Below are positions 28,886-37,803 of a DNA stretch of 64,000 nt, one piece after another. The translations under genes were made by a program, and so were the position numbers. This DNA comes from Providencia heimbachae ATCC 35613 (GTDB lineage: Bacteria; Pseudomonadota; Gammaproteobacteria; Enterobacterales; Enterobacteriaceae), in contig NZ_LXEW01000048.1 in the NCBI RefSeq assembly GCF_001655055.1, positions 248,001 to 312,000 of the forward strand, read 5' to 3'. Position 1 is the stretch's first letter. The number at the start of each line of letters is the position of its first letter. The notes beneath the pieces are model-generated. The model was given only the letters and a program-made list of their open reading frames with translations, had not been told where the DNA came from and did not search any database.

Positions 28886-28896
28886 AAGATTAAAAG
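28873..28896. repeat. Tandem octamer repeat ATTAAAAG x3
   Basis: Three perfect copies of an 8-base unit span the stop codon (28883-28885) of the preceding gene. A change in copy number would shift the C-terminal frame. Confidence 0.8.
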
Positions 28897-28908
28897 ATTG
28901 ATAGATTG

Positions 28909-28937
28909 AGTAGGAATAGTGAAGTATTCCTACTTTT
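28909..28937. terminator. Terminator between hypothetical gene and yfbR
   Basis: A 10-bp stem (AGTAGGAATA / TATTCCTACT) with a 6-base loop and a short T tract. It sits between convergent genes and ends 4 bases from the yfbR stop. Confidence 0.75.
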
Positions 28938-28940
28938 AGA

Positions 28941-29522
28941 CTAATTACTAATTTCATCAAGGGACAAATTAAACCCAGGAACAAAATTTTCGATAAAATA
29001 TTGCATTTCTGGGCTATTGCGCTCGTCTAACATCTTTTCAAGCCGTTTTTTCGCGAGTGTAAACTCACTGTTGCCCGCTGATAGCTCTTCTAAACATTTT
29101 AAATAGGCGCATAGCGTATCCGCCTGTTTAACAATGAAATGCTCTTCATCTGATTGTAAATCTTCTATAAGCAATTCTTTAAAATCTTCTTGCAGTTCTT
29201 CTGGCAGCATATCCAACAATTTCTGTTGGGCAAACTTTTCAATTTTTTTATACTCATGAGCGATTTGTGGGTTGTGATATTTTATTGGTGTGGGTAAATC
29301 ACCCGTAATCACTTCACTTGCATCATGGTACATTGCGAGTAGCGCAATGCGTTGTGCATCAACATTTCCAGCAAATTTACGATTTTTAATAATCGCTAGT
29401 GCGTGTGCCACCATAGCCACTTGTAGGCTGTGCTCTGAAACGTTTTCAGTACGAACATTACGCATTAAAGGCCAGCGATGGATGAGTTTCATTCTAGCAA
29501 GGTGGGCAAAAAAGTAGCTCAT
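28941..29522 (-). CDS. yfbR: 5'-deoxynucleotidase YfbR
   Basis: A 193-residue HD-domain phosphohydrolase that dephosphorylates deoxyribonucleoside 5'-monophosphates in the cytoplasm. The metal ligands are visible as H31 (ENVSEHSLQ), H66-D67 (MYHDASE) and the aspartate in [15 protein letters not shown]. The opening [19 protein letters not shown] is typical. GAGG lies 4 bases before the ATG. It is oriented as in E. coli relative to alaA and lrhA. Confidence 0.95.
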   Translation of the reverse strand: MSYFFAHLARMKLIHRWPLMRNVRTENVSEHSLQVAMVAHALAIIKNRKFAGNVDAQRIALLAMYHDASEVITGDLPTPIKYHNPQIAHEYKKIEKFAQQKLLDMLPEELQEDFKELLIEDLQSDEEHFIVKQADTLCAYLKCLEELSAGNSEFTLAKKRLEKMLDERNSPEMQYFIENFVPGFNLSLDEISN

Positions 29523-29558
29523 AGAACCTCATTATAAATGCAAAGAAATAATTATAAG

Positions 29559-29706
29559 GTATATGCTGGTCACTGTTCAAGTTGCAGGACTGCTGGCTGT
29601 ACTTATTCGCACTAGCTATCTATTTATTTATAGAGGTGCATGCTAGATAAGAAAATGGTAACGCATTATTTTATCGATTAGCATAAATCTTAATTATTTA
29701 GCGTGC
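29559..29706. repeat. Degenerate ERIC-like element
   Basis: The ends resemble ERIC (GGTCACTGTTCAAGTTGCAGGACTG at the left, TTAATTATTTAGCGTGC at the right), but the centre has diverged and contains an extra segment. Probably an old copy. Confidence 0.5.
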
Positions 29707-29754
29707 TGAAAATTAAGATAAAGATAGATTCATTCAAATATATCTAAATGAAAA

Positions 29755-29778
29755 GATAAAAAGATAAAAAGATAAAAA
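29755..29778. repeat. Tandem octamer repeat GATAAAAA x3
   Basis: Three perfect copies of an 8-base AT-rich unit in the gap downstream of the degenerate ERIC. It is non-coding as far as I can see. Confidence 0.75.
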
Positions 29779-29919
29779 GCAAAGATCAGACTGAATTAAA
29801 TCGATTATAGCAGTAGTAAGAAAAATAAAAATTGAAAATAAAAATAAATTTTAATCTACAGGCGATAGTCTAATTAAGAGCGAGAGAATAAAACACCTTA
29901 ACTTGGTTTTAATTATCAT

Positions 29920-29947
29920 TTGATTTGGTGTCATAAAAAATTATAAT
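29920..29947 (+). promoter_or_regulatory. Sigma-70-type promoter of a micro-ORF
   Basis: TTGATT, 16-base spacer, TATAAT. A start site about 7 bases on would leave a 5' leader of roughly 30 bases before the ATG at 29985. Confidence 0.55.
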
Positions 29948-29984
29948 CAAAGGTGTCAGCAATTAAATTTTATTAAGGGACGTT

Positions 29985-30053
29985 ATGAAGTATTTTCCAA
30001 TAATATTATTGTTATTTTTCTTAGCAGCGGTTTATTTTATATCTATTATTTGA
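29985..30053 (+). CDS. Candidate small membrane protein, 22 residues
   Basis: A 22-codon frame begins MKYFPIILLLFF and is almost wholly hydrophobic after residue 4, enough for one membrane helix. It has every signal of a real gene: a promoter (TTGATT/TATAAT) about 40 bases upstream, AAGGGA ending 4 bases before the ATG, a TGA stop, and a strong terminator 65 bases downstream. The codons are AT-rich like the surroundings. I do not recognise it. Many short one-helix proteins in enterobacteria act as regulators of membrane complexes or transporters, but no partner is evident here. Confidence 0.5.
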   Translation: MKYFPIILLLFFLAAVYFISII

Positions 30054-30117
30054 TAATCAAATTATGACTGTTTTTATTCGATGGTATTAAAATGATTATT
30101 TGTGATAGCGATAAATA

Positions 30118-30150
30118 AAAATAGCCGCCTAAAAATCAGGCGGCTATTTT
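30118..30150. terminator. Bidirectional terminator beside alaA
   Basis: A 10-bp GC-rich stem (ATAGCCGCCT / AGGCGGCTAT) with a 7-base loop, flanked by A tracts on the left and T tracts on the right, serves both the micro-ORF and alaA. Confidence 0.9.
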
Positions 30151-30173
30151 ACGATTACAGAACAGAATTTATC

Positions 30174-31388
30174 TTATTGGCGATAGTGTTCGATGAAGCG
30201 TCCAAATTTATTAATTGCCATTTCAAGGTCGTCTACATAAGGCAGAGTCACGATACGAAAATGGTCAGGTTCTGGCCAGTTAAATGCCGTTCCTTGTACA
30301 AGTAGAACCTTTTCTTGCAATAGTAAGTCCAAGATCATTTTTTGGTCATCATGGATATTGAAGCGCTTAATATCAATTTTTGGGAACATATATAGTGCCC
30401 CTTGTGGTTTGACACAAGAAACTCCCGGGATTTGGTTAATTAATTCCCAAGCACGGTTACGCTGCTCATAAAGCCGACCGCCCGGTTGAATAAACTCACT
30501 GATACTTTGATAACCTCCAAGCGCTGTTTGGATGGCATGTTGCATTGGTACGTTGGCACACAAGCGCATGGAAGCGAGCATTTCTAAGCCTTCAATATAG
30601 CTTTTTGCATGTTTTTTCGGACCGTTGAGTACCATCCAACCTTGACGAAAACCTGCTACGCGGTAGGTTTTAGATAACCCATTGAAGGTGATCGTTAATA
30701 AGTCAGGTGCAAGGGCTGCGATTGAGTGATGAACGGCATCGTCATAAAGGATCTTGTCATAAATTTCATCTGCATAAATAATCAGATTATGTTGGCGAGC
30801 GATCTCGACAATTTCCATCAGCAATTCTTTACTGTAAACCGCACCAGTTGGATTATTTGGATTAATAACCACGATACCACGCGTTCTTGGGGTTATTTTT
30901 TTACGAATATCGTCGAGATCAGGCATCCAACCTTGCTGCTCATCACACATATAGTGAACGGCATTTCCACCTGAAAGGGAAACAGCCGCTGTCCATAATG
31001 GGTAGTCTGGAGCGGGAACTAGCATTTCATCACCATTATTAAGCAATGCTTGCATGGCTTGGACAATTAATTCAGAAACACCATTACCGATATAGACATC
31101 TTCAACCGTCATTTCGTGGATACCACGCGCTTGATAATGCTGAACGATGGCTTTCCGTGCGGAATAGAGACCCTTTGAATCACAGTAACCTTGCGAACTC
31201 GGCAGATTACGTAGGACATCAACGAGGATCTCATCAGGTGCTTCAAAGCCAAACGGTGCTGGATTCCCAATATTCAGTTTGAGGACTTTGTTACCTTCTT
31301 CTTCTAAGCGCTTAGCTTCTTTTAAAACTGGCCCACGAATGTCATAGCAAACATTATCGAGCTTATTGGATTTTGTTAAATTATTCAT
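30174..31388 (-). CDS. alaA: Glutamate-pyruvate aminotransferase AlaA
   Basis: A 404-residue class I PLP aminotransferase making alanine from pyruvate and glutamate. The Schiff-base lysine is K240 in GLSKTYRVAGFRQGW. N179 (NPNNPTG), D207 and Y210 (YADEIYD) are the other cofactor contacts. The length and the opening KLDNVCYDIRGPVLKEAKRLEEEG match the AlaA (YfbQ) group. GAGAG precedes the ATG. It is divergent from lrhA across an 893-base gap. Confidence 0.96.
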   Translation of the reverse strand: MNNLTKSNKLDNVCYDIRGPVLKEAKRLEEEGNKVLKLNIGNPAPFGFEAPDEILVDVLRNLPSSQGYCDSKGLYSARKAIVQHYQARGIHEMTVEDVYIGNGVSELIVQAMQALLNNGDEMLVPAPDYPLWTAAVSLSGGNAVHYMCDEQQGWMPDLDDIRKKITPRTRGIVVINPNNPTGAVYSKELLMEIVEIARQHNLIIYADEIYDKILYDDAVHHSIAALAPDLLTITFNGLSKTYRVAGFRQGWMVLNGPKKHAKSYIEGLEMLASMRLCANVPMQHAIQTALGGYQSISEFIQPGGRLYEQRNRAWELINQIPGVSCVKPQGALYMFPKIDIKRFNIHDDQKMILDLLLQEKVLLVQGTAFNWPEPDHFRIVTLPYVDDLEMAINKFGRFIEHYRQ

Positions 31389-32281
31389 TGTTCTCTCATT
31401 ACCCTAACGGGTGGCTTTGATAGGGGGACCAGCATATATCTCTTACTGTACTCTTCTGTCGGAAGCTTTTGAAGATGCAAGATAATTTTTGGTGTAAAAG
31501 GTTGGTTTGTGCATAAATGCAATACAGCGCATCTTAAAATATTCAATAAGTTAGATTTAATATCTAGTTGTATTGCTTTATTTGATATTTTATTTTAATA
31601 ATTATTGTTGTTTTGGAGTAAAAAAGGAAAGAAAGGCATTAAAAGTGACTCAATTAAAATTTATTGTATCAAAATGTAATATTGAGCATTAAATCATTAA
31701 TAAAGAAATAAATTTAACACTTAATTGGTGACTTTTTATAATGTTTTGACCTTTTTTGTTAGTAATATTGATTGTTTCAGGCGTGTTTTTTAAAGTAAAG
31801 ATGAGTGATTTTTTGACAATTAATTGATATGTCTGATAATTGTCAAATAGTGAAATGCTTTTTATAATGTGCTTACATTAAAATAATTGCAATTACATTA
31901 AGTATGTTAGTATTTAGACAGCCCAATAAAGATTTTCTTTATGCGGTTTTTGCACTGAAGAATACGTTAAATATTGTTAGGTTACCCTTAGAAAACCTCA
32001 TTGTTATAACCGCTAAATAAAACTATTTAGTCGTTAAATGAGTACAATAGGGACTTACTTATATCAGTTTTTGAAAGTGTATTGCTTTAACCAGATACCA
32101 ATATGTTTTAATAAGGATTATGTATTTTTACTTAATCCAAGCCTTTGACTAAACATATACCAGGAAATGCAAATCTATGGATTAGAGATGCAAATAATGA
32201 AGTAGTTGATACAAACTCGCTGATTCTCACGGAGGAGAGCAGAAACACCAGGTAATATAAAATTATATAAGAGAATTAACG
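31389..32281. other. alaA-lrhA divergent regulatory region
   Basis: 893 bases with no supported gene. It contains an inverted repeat overlapping a good promoter at 31813-31846 and a long AT-rich leader for lrhA. Two tiny frames (10-12 codons) near 32120-32215 are too weak to call. A GGAGGAGAG at about 32231 has no start codon at a usable distance. Confidence 0.6.
31813..31846 (+). promoter_or_regulatory. Promoter with overlapping 10-bp dyad upstream of lrhA
   Basis: The -35 TTGACA (31813-31818) and -10 GATAAT (31835-31840) are separated by 16 bases. The same segment is a perfect dyad, TTGACAATTA / TAATTGTCAA, with a 14-base centre, so a regulator bound to the arms would cover both hexamers. 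Confidence 0.55.
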
Positions 32282-33205
32282 ATGATAAATTCCAATCGTC
32301 CAATAATGAACTTAGATCTCGACTTGTTACGTACTTTCGTTGCAGTTGCTGATCTTAACACCTTTGCTGCTGCGGCAGCTGCAGTATGTAGAACACAGTC
32401 GGCTGTTAGCCAACAGATGCAACGTTTAGAGCAATTAGTCGGTCGTGAGTTATTTGCACGCCATGGTCGGAATAAGCTTCTGACCGCTCATGGATTGCAA
32501 CTATTAGGTTACGCAAGGCAAATTCTGCGTGCAAACGATGATGCGACAGCGTCATTAACCTATAATGATGCAGAGGGTGAGCTTAGGATCGGTGCATCTG
32601 ACGATACTGTCGATATTTTGCTGCCATTCCTACTTAACCGTATTGCCTCCGTATATCCACGTATTGCGATAGAAGTGAGAATCAAACGTGCTCAATATAT
32701 TGAGGCGATGTTGGATAACCACGAAATCGATTTAGCCTTGACCACGGCCAGAATTAGCCATCACCCTAAAACAGCATTAAGAACTGTCCCTGTTTTATGG
32801 CATAGCGCCCCTGATTTCCAGTTACGCCATAATGAACCTATTCCTTTGGTTGTAATGGATGAAACCAATCCTTACCGTAAGCTGTGTACCGCAGCCTTAG
32901 ATGAAGCAGGACTTCCTTGGCATGTTGCCTATGAAGCGGCCTCTTTACCAGCAGTAAGAGCGGCAGTTAATGCGGAAGTGGGTGTAACGGCAAGACCGAT
33001 GGAAATGCAAAACGCAGATCTTCGCATATTAAGTGAGGCTGATGGTTTACCTCGCTTGCCGGATATTCAATACTGGCTATATAAAAATGCCGATGAGCAA
33101 AAAGATTTTGTTTTGACGGTATTTAATGCCATTGAGAATAAAAAAATTCCTTATGTTGCATCAACAGCCAGTGAAATCGCTGAGTCAAATCTTAGCGAAG
33201 GGTGA
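32282..33205 (+). CDS. lrhA: LysR-type regulator LrhA
   Basis: A 307-residue LysR-family regulator. The N-terminal winged helix-turn-helix is highly characteristic (LDLDLLRTFVAVADLNTFAAAAAAV, TQSAVSQQMQRLEQLVG), followed by the linker helix and a substrate-binding-like effector domain with GVTARPMEM near the end. In E. coli, LrhA represses flhDC, and the HexA/PecT homologues repress motility and exoenzymes. The ATG at 32282 with AGAGAA upstream gives the family MI-x-x-NRPI opening. It precedes nuo as in E. coli, and a terminator separates the two. Confidence 0.95.
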   Translation: MINSNRPIMNLDLDLLRTFVAVADLNTFAAAAAAVCRTQSAVSQQMQRLEQLVGRELFARHGRNKLLTAHGLQLLGYARQILRANDDATASLTYNDAEGELRIGASDDTVDILLPFLLNRIASVYPRIAIEVRIKRAQYIEAMLDNHEIDLALTTARISHHPKTALRTVPVLWHSAPDFQLRHNEPIPLVVMDETNPYRKLCTAALDEAGLPWHVAYEAASLPAVRAAVNAEVGVTARPMEMQNADLRILSEADGLPRLPDIQYWLYKNADEQKDFVLTVFNAIENKKIPYVASTASEIAESNLSEG

Positions 33206-33254
33206 ATGAGCCGTCTATCACTGACGAAATAGCATTAATTATTATTAATTACCG

Positions 33255-33291
33255 AAGCTGAGCCTCAATGATATTGAGCTCGGCTTTTTTT
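33255..33291 (+). terminator. Terminator after lrhA
   Basis: AGCTGAGCCTCAAT and ATTGAGCTCGGCT pair with one bulge and a GAT loop, followed by seven T residues. Confidence 0.85.
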
Positions 33292-33695
33292 ATGGCTTTA
33301 AACTAATTAATCTGCCGATGATATAATCTTATTACTCGTTTTAGCGTGTCACTTTTAAATAGCGTGGAATGATTACCTAATAAGTAGTAGTTAAAGTCAC
33401 TAATAGTATCGGATATTATTTAGAGAGAACCCTCAATATTAAAAATATATTAATCCTATTTTTAATATTAACAAATTCTAGCTTGTATCATTTTTGTGTG
33501 GCCAACGGTATTAAAAAGCTTATCCAACTGAGCGATATCATGATTAAGTTCATCGTTATGAATTTTTTATGCTTAGATGGTCACAAATAAATCAATTAAC
33601 CACTTAATAAGTATGGTTAAATAATCAATAGCATGAAATAATTGTGATATAGATGGCATAACATGAATTTCATTACTTAGTTAACAACTTGTTAC

Positions 33696-33705
33696 TTAAT
33701 TAACA
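33696..33705 (-). promoter_or_regulatory. ArcA-like box upstream of nuo
   Basis: The minus strand reads TGTTAATTAA, an exact match to the ArcA core WGTTAATTAW, and GTAACA follows as a second half. The top strand TTAACA here could act as a -35 to GATAAA at 33724-33729 (18-base spacer). ArcA would then block the promoter, as expected for anaerobic repression of nuo. Confidence 0.45.
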
Positions 33706-34238
33706 TTCTTTTTTTGCTGAATTGATAAAATAGCGCTGGCTTGTCAGAGAGTTACTATAACTGATGAATAAAAAAGCGTTATCAAGAGATAAAGTAAAAT
33801 TGAATGCAATGTAAACAAATTGAATACTTTTTCAATAAAACTGTGCGTTAGATCAAATAAAAAGCGCAATTTTTCATCTGTTAAGACAGGTTTTTCCTGA
33901 GATAATGGTGTAGTAAAAACGAATAATCAGTTAAACTAGATTGCGTGTTTGCTTGTGTATCATTAAACTGACACGTTTTAGCAGGTTGTGCGTATTTTTT
34001 GTTGTATCAGTGTTTTTGAGATGTGAATGTTTTGTAATAAATACGGGTTATTTTGCTTAATTTGAGCGAAATAAATTGTAATGAGAGAGGACAAACCAAA
34101 CACAGTCTTCAGGCTGATTTTTAGTTTGGTGATAATTTTTGGTCTTTCTTCTCGATTAACTGGGCTATTGTGGTGCAATACTGCCGTGTTGTTAAAAAGA
34201 GCAGTTTACACACCATAAGTAATGAGTAAGCAACGAGT

Positions 34239-34682
34239 ATGTCTACATCAATCCTAGCGTTAGCCCATAACTGGGCATTTGCGGTATTCCTTATCGGCAC
34301 TATCGGTCTTTGTGCTTTCATGTTGGTCGCTGGTCATTTTCTGGGCAGTCGCGCCAAAGCCAGAACAAAACACGTCCCCTACGAATCAGGTATTGATTCT
34401 GTTGGTAGTGCCCGTCTTCGCATGTCAGCTAAGTTCTACTTGGTGGCAATGTTTTTCGTTATCTTCGATGTTGAGGCTATGTTTTTATTTGCATGGTCTG
34501 TGGCCATCCGCGAAGCGGGTTGGGTCGGTTTCATCGAAGCCGCTATCTTTATTCTAGTATTGTTGGCGGGACTCTTTTATCTGATTCGCGTTGGGGCATT
34601 GGATTGGACTCCAGTCCGTTCTCGTCGCGCAGTTAAAGGTCCTAGTGAAGTTATTAAAATCAGCAATCGTCATCCGCAGTAA
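34239..34682 (+). CDS. nuoA: NADH-quinone oxidoreductase subunit A
   Basis: A 147-residue small membrane subunit of Complex I with three transmembrane helices (about 12-34, 65-90, 95-117). The conserved loop between helices 1 and 2 ([39 protein letters not shown]) lies next to the quinone-binding site and includes the key acidic residues. It is the first gene of the 13-gene nuo operon. It is the usual length. Confidence 0.97.
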   Translation: MSTSILALAHNWAFAVFLIGTIGLCAFMLVAGHFLGSRAKARTKHVPYESGIDSVGSARLRMSAKFYLVAMFFVIFDVEAMFLFAWSVAIREAGWVGFIEAAIFILVLLAGLFYLIRVGALDWTPVRSRRAVKGPSEVIKISNRHPQ

Positions 34683-34700
34683 AAAGCGAGGCATTATAAA

Positions 34701-35375
34701 ATGGATTATACGCTCACCCGCATAGATCCGAACGGTGAGAACGACCGTTACCCACTGCAAACTCAGGAAATCGTAAGCGATCCACTGGAGCAGCAAGTTG
34801 AAAATAGTGTGTACATGGGAAAACTTTCTCATGCATTACATGATGTTGTTAACTGGGGACGTAAAAACTCTCTATGGCCATATAACTTTGGCCTTTCATG
34901 TTGCTATGTAGAAATGGTGACTTCGTTCACGGCTGTTCATGACGTTGCCCGCTTTGGTGCAGAAGTACTGCGTGCTTCACCTCGTCAAGCCGATTTCATG
35001 GTAGTAGCAGGAACCTGTTTTACAAAAATGGCGCCTGTTATTCAACGTCTTTACGATCAGATGCTGGAACCTAAATGGGTTATCTCAATGGGTTCATGTG
35101 CAAACTCTGGTGGTATGTATGACATTTATTCTGTCGTACAAGGTGTCGATAAGTTTATCCCTGTGGATGTTTATATCCCGGGTTGCCCACCACGTCCTGA
35201 AGCCTATATGCAGGCTCTGCTTCTTTTGCAAGAGTCCATTGGCAAAGAGCGTCGTCCGCTCTCCTGGGTCGTTGGCGATCAGGGTGTTTATCGTGCCAAT
35301 ATGCAGTCAGAAAGAGAAAGAAAGCACGGTGAACGTATCGCAGTGACTAACCTGCGTACACCAGACGAAATTTAA
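34701..35375 (+). CDS. nuoB: NADH-quinone oxidoreductase subunit B
   Basis: A 224-residue peripheral-arm subunit that holds cluster N2, the last iron-sulfur centre before quinone. The ligand cysteines are the tandem pair in GLSCCYVEM, one in GTCFTKMAP and one in PGCPPRPEA, with [11 protein letters not shown] between. GAGG lies upstream of the ATG. It follows nuoA by 18 bases. Confidence 0.97.
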   Translation: MDYTLTRIDPNGENDRYPLQTQEIVSDPLEQQVENSVYMGKLSHALHDVVNWGRKNSLWPYNFGLSCCYVEMVTSFTAVHDVARFGAEVLRASPRQADFMVVAGTCFTKMAPVIQRLYDQMLEPKWVISMGSCANSGGMYDIYSVVQGVDKFIPVDVYIPGCPPRPEAYMQALLLLQESIGKERRPLSWVVGDQGVYRANMQSERERKHGERIAVTNLRTPDEI

Positions 35376-35449
35376 GGCTTAAAGCCATACAGCGTAACAG
35401 AGCAATGTTGTTGCGAAATAATAAACCTGATCAAGCGTTATGGTGAAGA

Positions 35450-37252
35450 ATGATGACAGATCAGATAGCGCAAGTAAGTAATACCCAGCCAGGATGGCAG
35501 ACACAGGATCATTTAAATGACCCTGTGCTTCTGGAGCTGCGCAACCAATTTGGGCCGGATGCCTTTTCTGTTCAAGCGACTCGGACTGGTATGCCAGTCA
35601 TTTGGGTTAGGCGTGAACAGCTGCTGGAAGTTGTAGATTTCTTAAAGAAACTACCAAAACCGTATGTCATGTTATTTGACTTACATGGGGTAGATGAGCG
35701 TCAAAGAATTCACCGTCAAGGTCTGCCAGAGGCAGATTTTAGTGTTTTCTATCACTTTATCTCCATTGACCGTAACCGCGATATTATGTTGAAGGTGGCT
35801 CTTAACGAGAATGACCTAAACGTACCATCCGTGGTTTCACTGTTCCCGAATGCAAGTTGGTATGAGCGTGAAGTGTGGGATATGTTCGGTATAACCTTCC
35901 AAGGTCATCCGAATTTACGCCGCCTGCTGATGTCGCCAAGCTGGGAAGGTCACCCGCTACGCAAGGATTATCCTGCGCGAGCAACTGAATTTGACCCGTT
36001 CGTCCTGACTAAGCAAAAGCAAGATCTGGAAATGGAAGCATTAACTTTCAAACCAGAAGAGTGGGACATGTCACGTGGAAATGAAAACGAAGATTTCATG
36101 TTCCTGAACTTGGGTCCAAACCATCCATCTTCTCACGGTGCGTTCCGTATCGTGTTGCAGCTTGATGGTGAAGAAATCGTTAACTGCGTTCCCGATATCG
36201 GTTATCACCATCGTGGTGCTGAAAAAATGGGTGAGCGTCAGTCATGGCATAGTTATATTCCTTACACTGACCGCATCGAGTATCTTGGCGGTTGTGTTAA
36301 TGAAATGCCATACATCTTAGCCGTGGAAAAACTGGCAGGTATCGAAGTACCGGATCGAGTTAAAACTATCCGTGTCATGATGTCTGAGCTGTTCCGCATC
36401 AATAGCCACCTTTTGTACATCAGTACGTATATTCAAGACGTTGGTGCAATGACACCGGTGTTCTTTGCGTTCACCGATAGACAAAAAGTGTACAACGTTG
36501 TTGAAGCTATTACTGGTTTCCGTATGCACCCAGCTTGGTTCCGTATTGGTGGCGTCGCTCATGACTTGCCGCACGGTTGGGATAAACTGCTACGTGAGCT
36601 ATTAGATTGGCTACCAAAACGTTTAGAATCTTATGTGACCTCTGCACTGAAAAACTCCATCCTCAAAGGCCGTTCAATCGGCGTGGCTTCTTATACGAAA
36701 GAGGAAGCATTAGCATGGGGTGTAACAGGTGCAGGTTTACGTGCGACAGGCGTTGATTTTGACGTACGTAAATGGCGTCCATATTCAGGTTATGAAAACT
36801 TTGAATTCGATATTCCTATCGCTCACAACGGTGACTGTTATGACCGTGTGATGATCAAAGTTGAAGAGATGCGCCAGAGTATTCGTATTCTTGAGCAGTG
36901 CTTGAAGAATATGCCTGAAGGTCCTTTCAAGGCAGATCATCCACTGACAACTCCACCGCCAAAAGAGCGGACGTTGCAGCACATTGAAACCCTGATCAAC
37001 CACTTCTTACAAGTGTCTTGGGGGCCTGTGATGCCTGCGAATGAGTCATTCCAGATGGTTGAAGCCACGAAAGGGATCAACAGCTACTACCTAACCAGTG
37101 ACGGCAGCACCATGAGCTATCGTACACGTATTCGTACCCCGAGTTATGCTCACTTGCAGCAAATTCCGGCGGTGATTAAAGGTAGTTTAGTGTCGGACTT
37201 AATCGTCTATCTGGGTAGTATCGATTTTGTAATGTCGGATGTGGATCGCTAA
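35450..37252 (+). CDS. nuoC: NADH-quinone oxidoreductase fused subunit C/D
   Basis: A 600-residue natural fusion of the 30-kDa (NuoC) and 49-kDa (NuoD) subunits, as in E. coli. The C part (about 1-190) includes [24 protein letters not shown]; a linker leads to the D part, starting near [17 protein letters not shown]. The D part forms the quinone cavity with NuoB (the conserved HP of LGPNHP and the C-terminal DFVMSDVDR). Two ATGs (35450, 35453) are possible starts. The fusion, also written nuoCD, is typical of Enterobacterales. Confidence 0.97.
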   Translation: MMTDQIAQVSNTQPGWQTQDHLNDPVLLELRNQFGPDAFSVQATRTGMPVIWVRREQLLEVVDFLKKLPKPYVMLFDLHGVDERQRIHRQGLPEADFSVFYHFISIDRNRDIMLKVALNENDLNVPSVVSLFPNASWYEREVWDMFGITFQGHPNLRRLLMSPSWEGHPLRKDYPARATEFDPFVLTKQKQDLEMEALTFKPEEWDMSRGNENEDFMFLNLGPNHPSSHGAFRIVLQLDGEEIVNCVPDIGYHHRGAEKMGERQSWHSYIPYTDRIEYLGGCVNEMPYILAVEKLAGIEVPDRVKTIRVMMSELFRINSHLLYISTYIQDVGAMTPVFFAFTDRQKVYNVVEAITGFRMHPAWFRIGGVAHDLPHGWDKLLRELLDWLPKRLESYVTSALKNSILKGRSIGVASYTKEEALAWGVTGAGLRATGVDFDVRKWRPYSGYENFEFDIPIAHNGDCYDRVMIKVEEMRQSIRILEQCLKNMPEGPFKADHPLTTPPPKERTLQHIETLINHFLQVSWGPVMPANESFQMVEATKGINSYYLTSDGSTMSYRTRIRTPSYAHLQQIPAVIKGSLVSDLIVYLGSIDFVMSDVDR

Positions 37253-37254
37253 CC

Positions 37255-37803
37255 ATGCATAATGAACATAACGAAAATGATAAGCACAATGCGCTCGATG
37301 TGGTGAATGTGTTTGAACCTCAAGCCCATCATGGCTTTGTCCTGACTGACAAAGAACGTGAAGAGATTGAAGGTGAGAAACACCACTACGAAGACGCTCG
37401 TGCAGCATCAATTGAAGCACTGAAAATTGTGCAAAAAAACCGTGGCTGGGTTGAAGACGGTGCTATTTACGCAATAGCAGACGTTCTCGGTATCCCAGCG
37501 AGTGACGTGGAAGGTGTGGCGACATTCTATAGCCAAATTTTCCGCCAACCTGTTGGACGCCATATTATTCGCTATTGCGACAGTGTTGTTTGCCATATTA
37601 CGGGTTATCAGGGCTTAGAAGCTGAAATTATTAAGCAGCTCAATATTCGCCCAGGCCAAACAACAGAAGATGGTCGCTTTACATTGCTGCCAACTTGCTG
37701 CTTAGGTAACTGTGATAAGGGTCCATCGATGATGATCGATGATGACACGCACAGCTACGTTCAGCCTGAAAATATTGAAAAGCTACTGGAGCAGTATCCA
37801 TGA
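37255..37803 (+). CDS. nuoE: NADH-quinone oxidoreductase subunit E
   Basis: A 182-residue subunit carrying the [2Fe-2S] cluster N1a in the NADH-dehydrogenase module. The thioredoxin-like fold has the four cysteines as C-x4-C (YCDSVVC) and C-x3-C (CLGNC). The N-terminal ~20 residues are acidic and histidine/asparagine-rich ([11 protein letters not shown]) and look extra. The start is 2 bases after the nuoCD stop, and the end overlaps nuoF. Confidence 0.97.
   Translation: MHNEHNENDKHNALDVVNVFEPQAHHGFVLTDKEREEIEGEKHHYEDARAASIEALKIVQKNRGWVEDGAIYAIADVLGIPASDVEGVATFYSQIFRQPVGRHIIRYCDSVVCHITGYQGLEAEIIKQLNIRPGQTTEDGRFTLLPTCCLGNCDKGPSMMIDDDTHSYVQPENIEKLLEQYP

Larger units (their letters stand above)
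33206..34238. other. lrhA-nuoA regulatory region
   Basis: 1033 bases without a supported gene. It holds the lrhA terminator (33255-33291) and an ArcA-like box overlapping a candidate promoter (33696-33731). A long upstream region is also a feature of the E. coli nuo operon. The leader near nuoA is rich in T tracts. Confidence 0.6.

Noticed and set aside
28873-29778. Short octamer repeats as a possible CRISPR array
   Set aside because: Units are 8 bases, directly adjacent, without spacers; there are no cas genes in the window.
32120-32152. A 10-residue leader-peptide-like frame before lrhA
   Set aside because: The ribosome site is too close to the ATG, there is no attenuator hairpin and no biased codon run.
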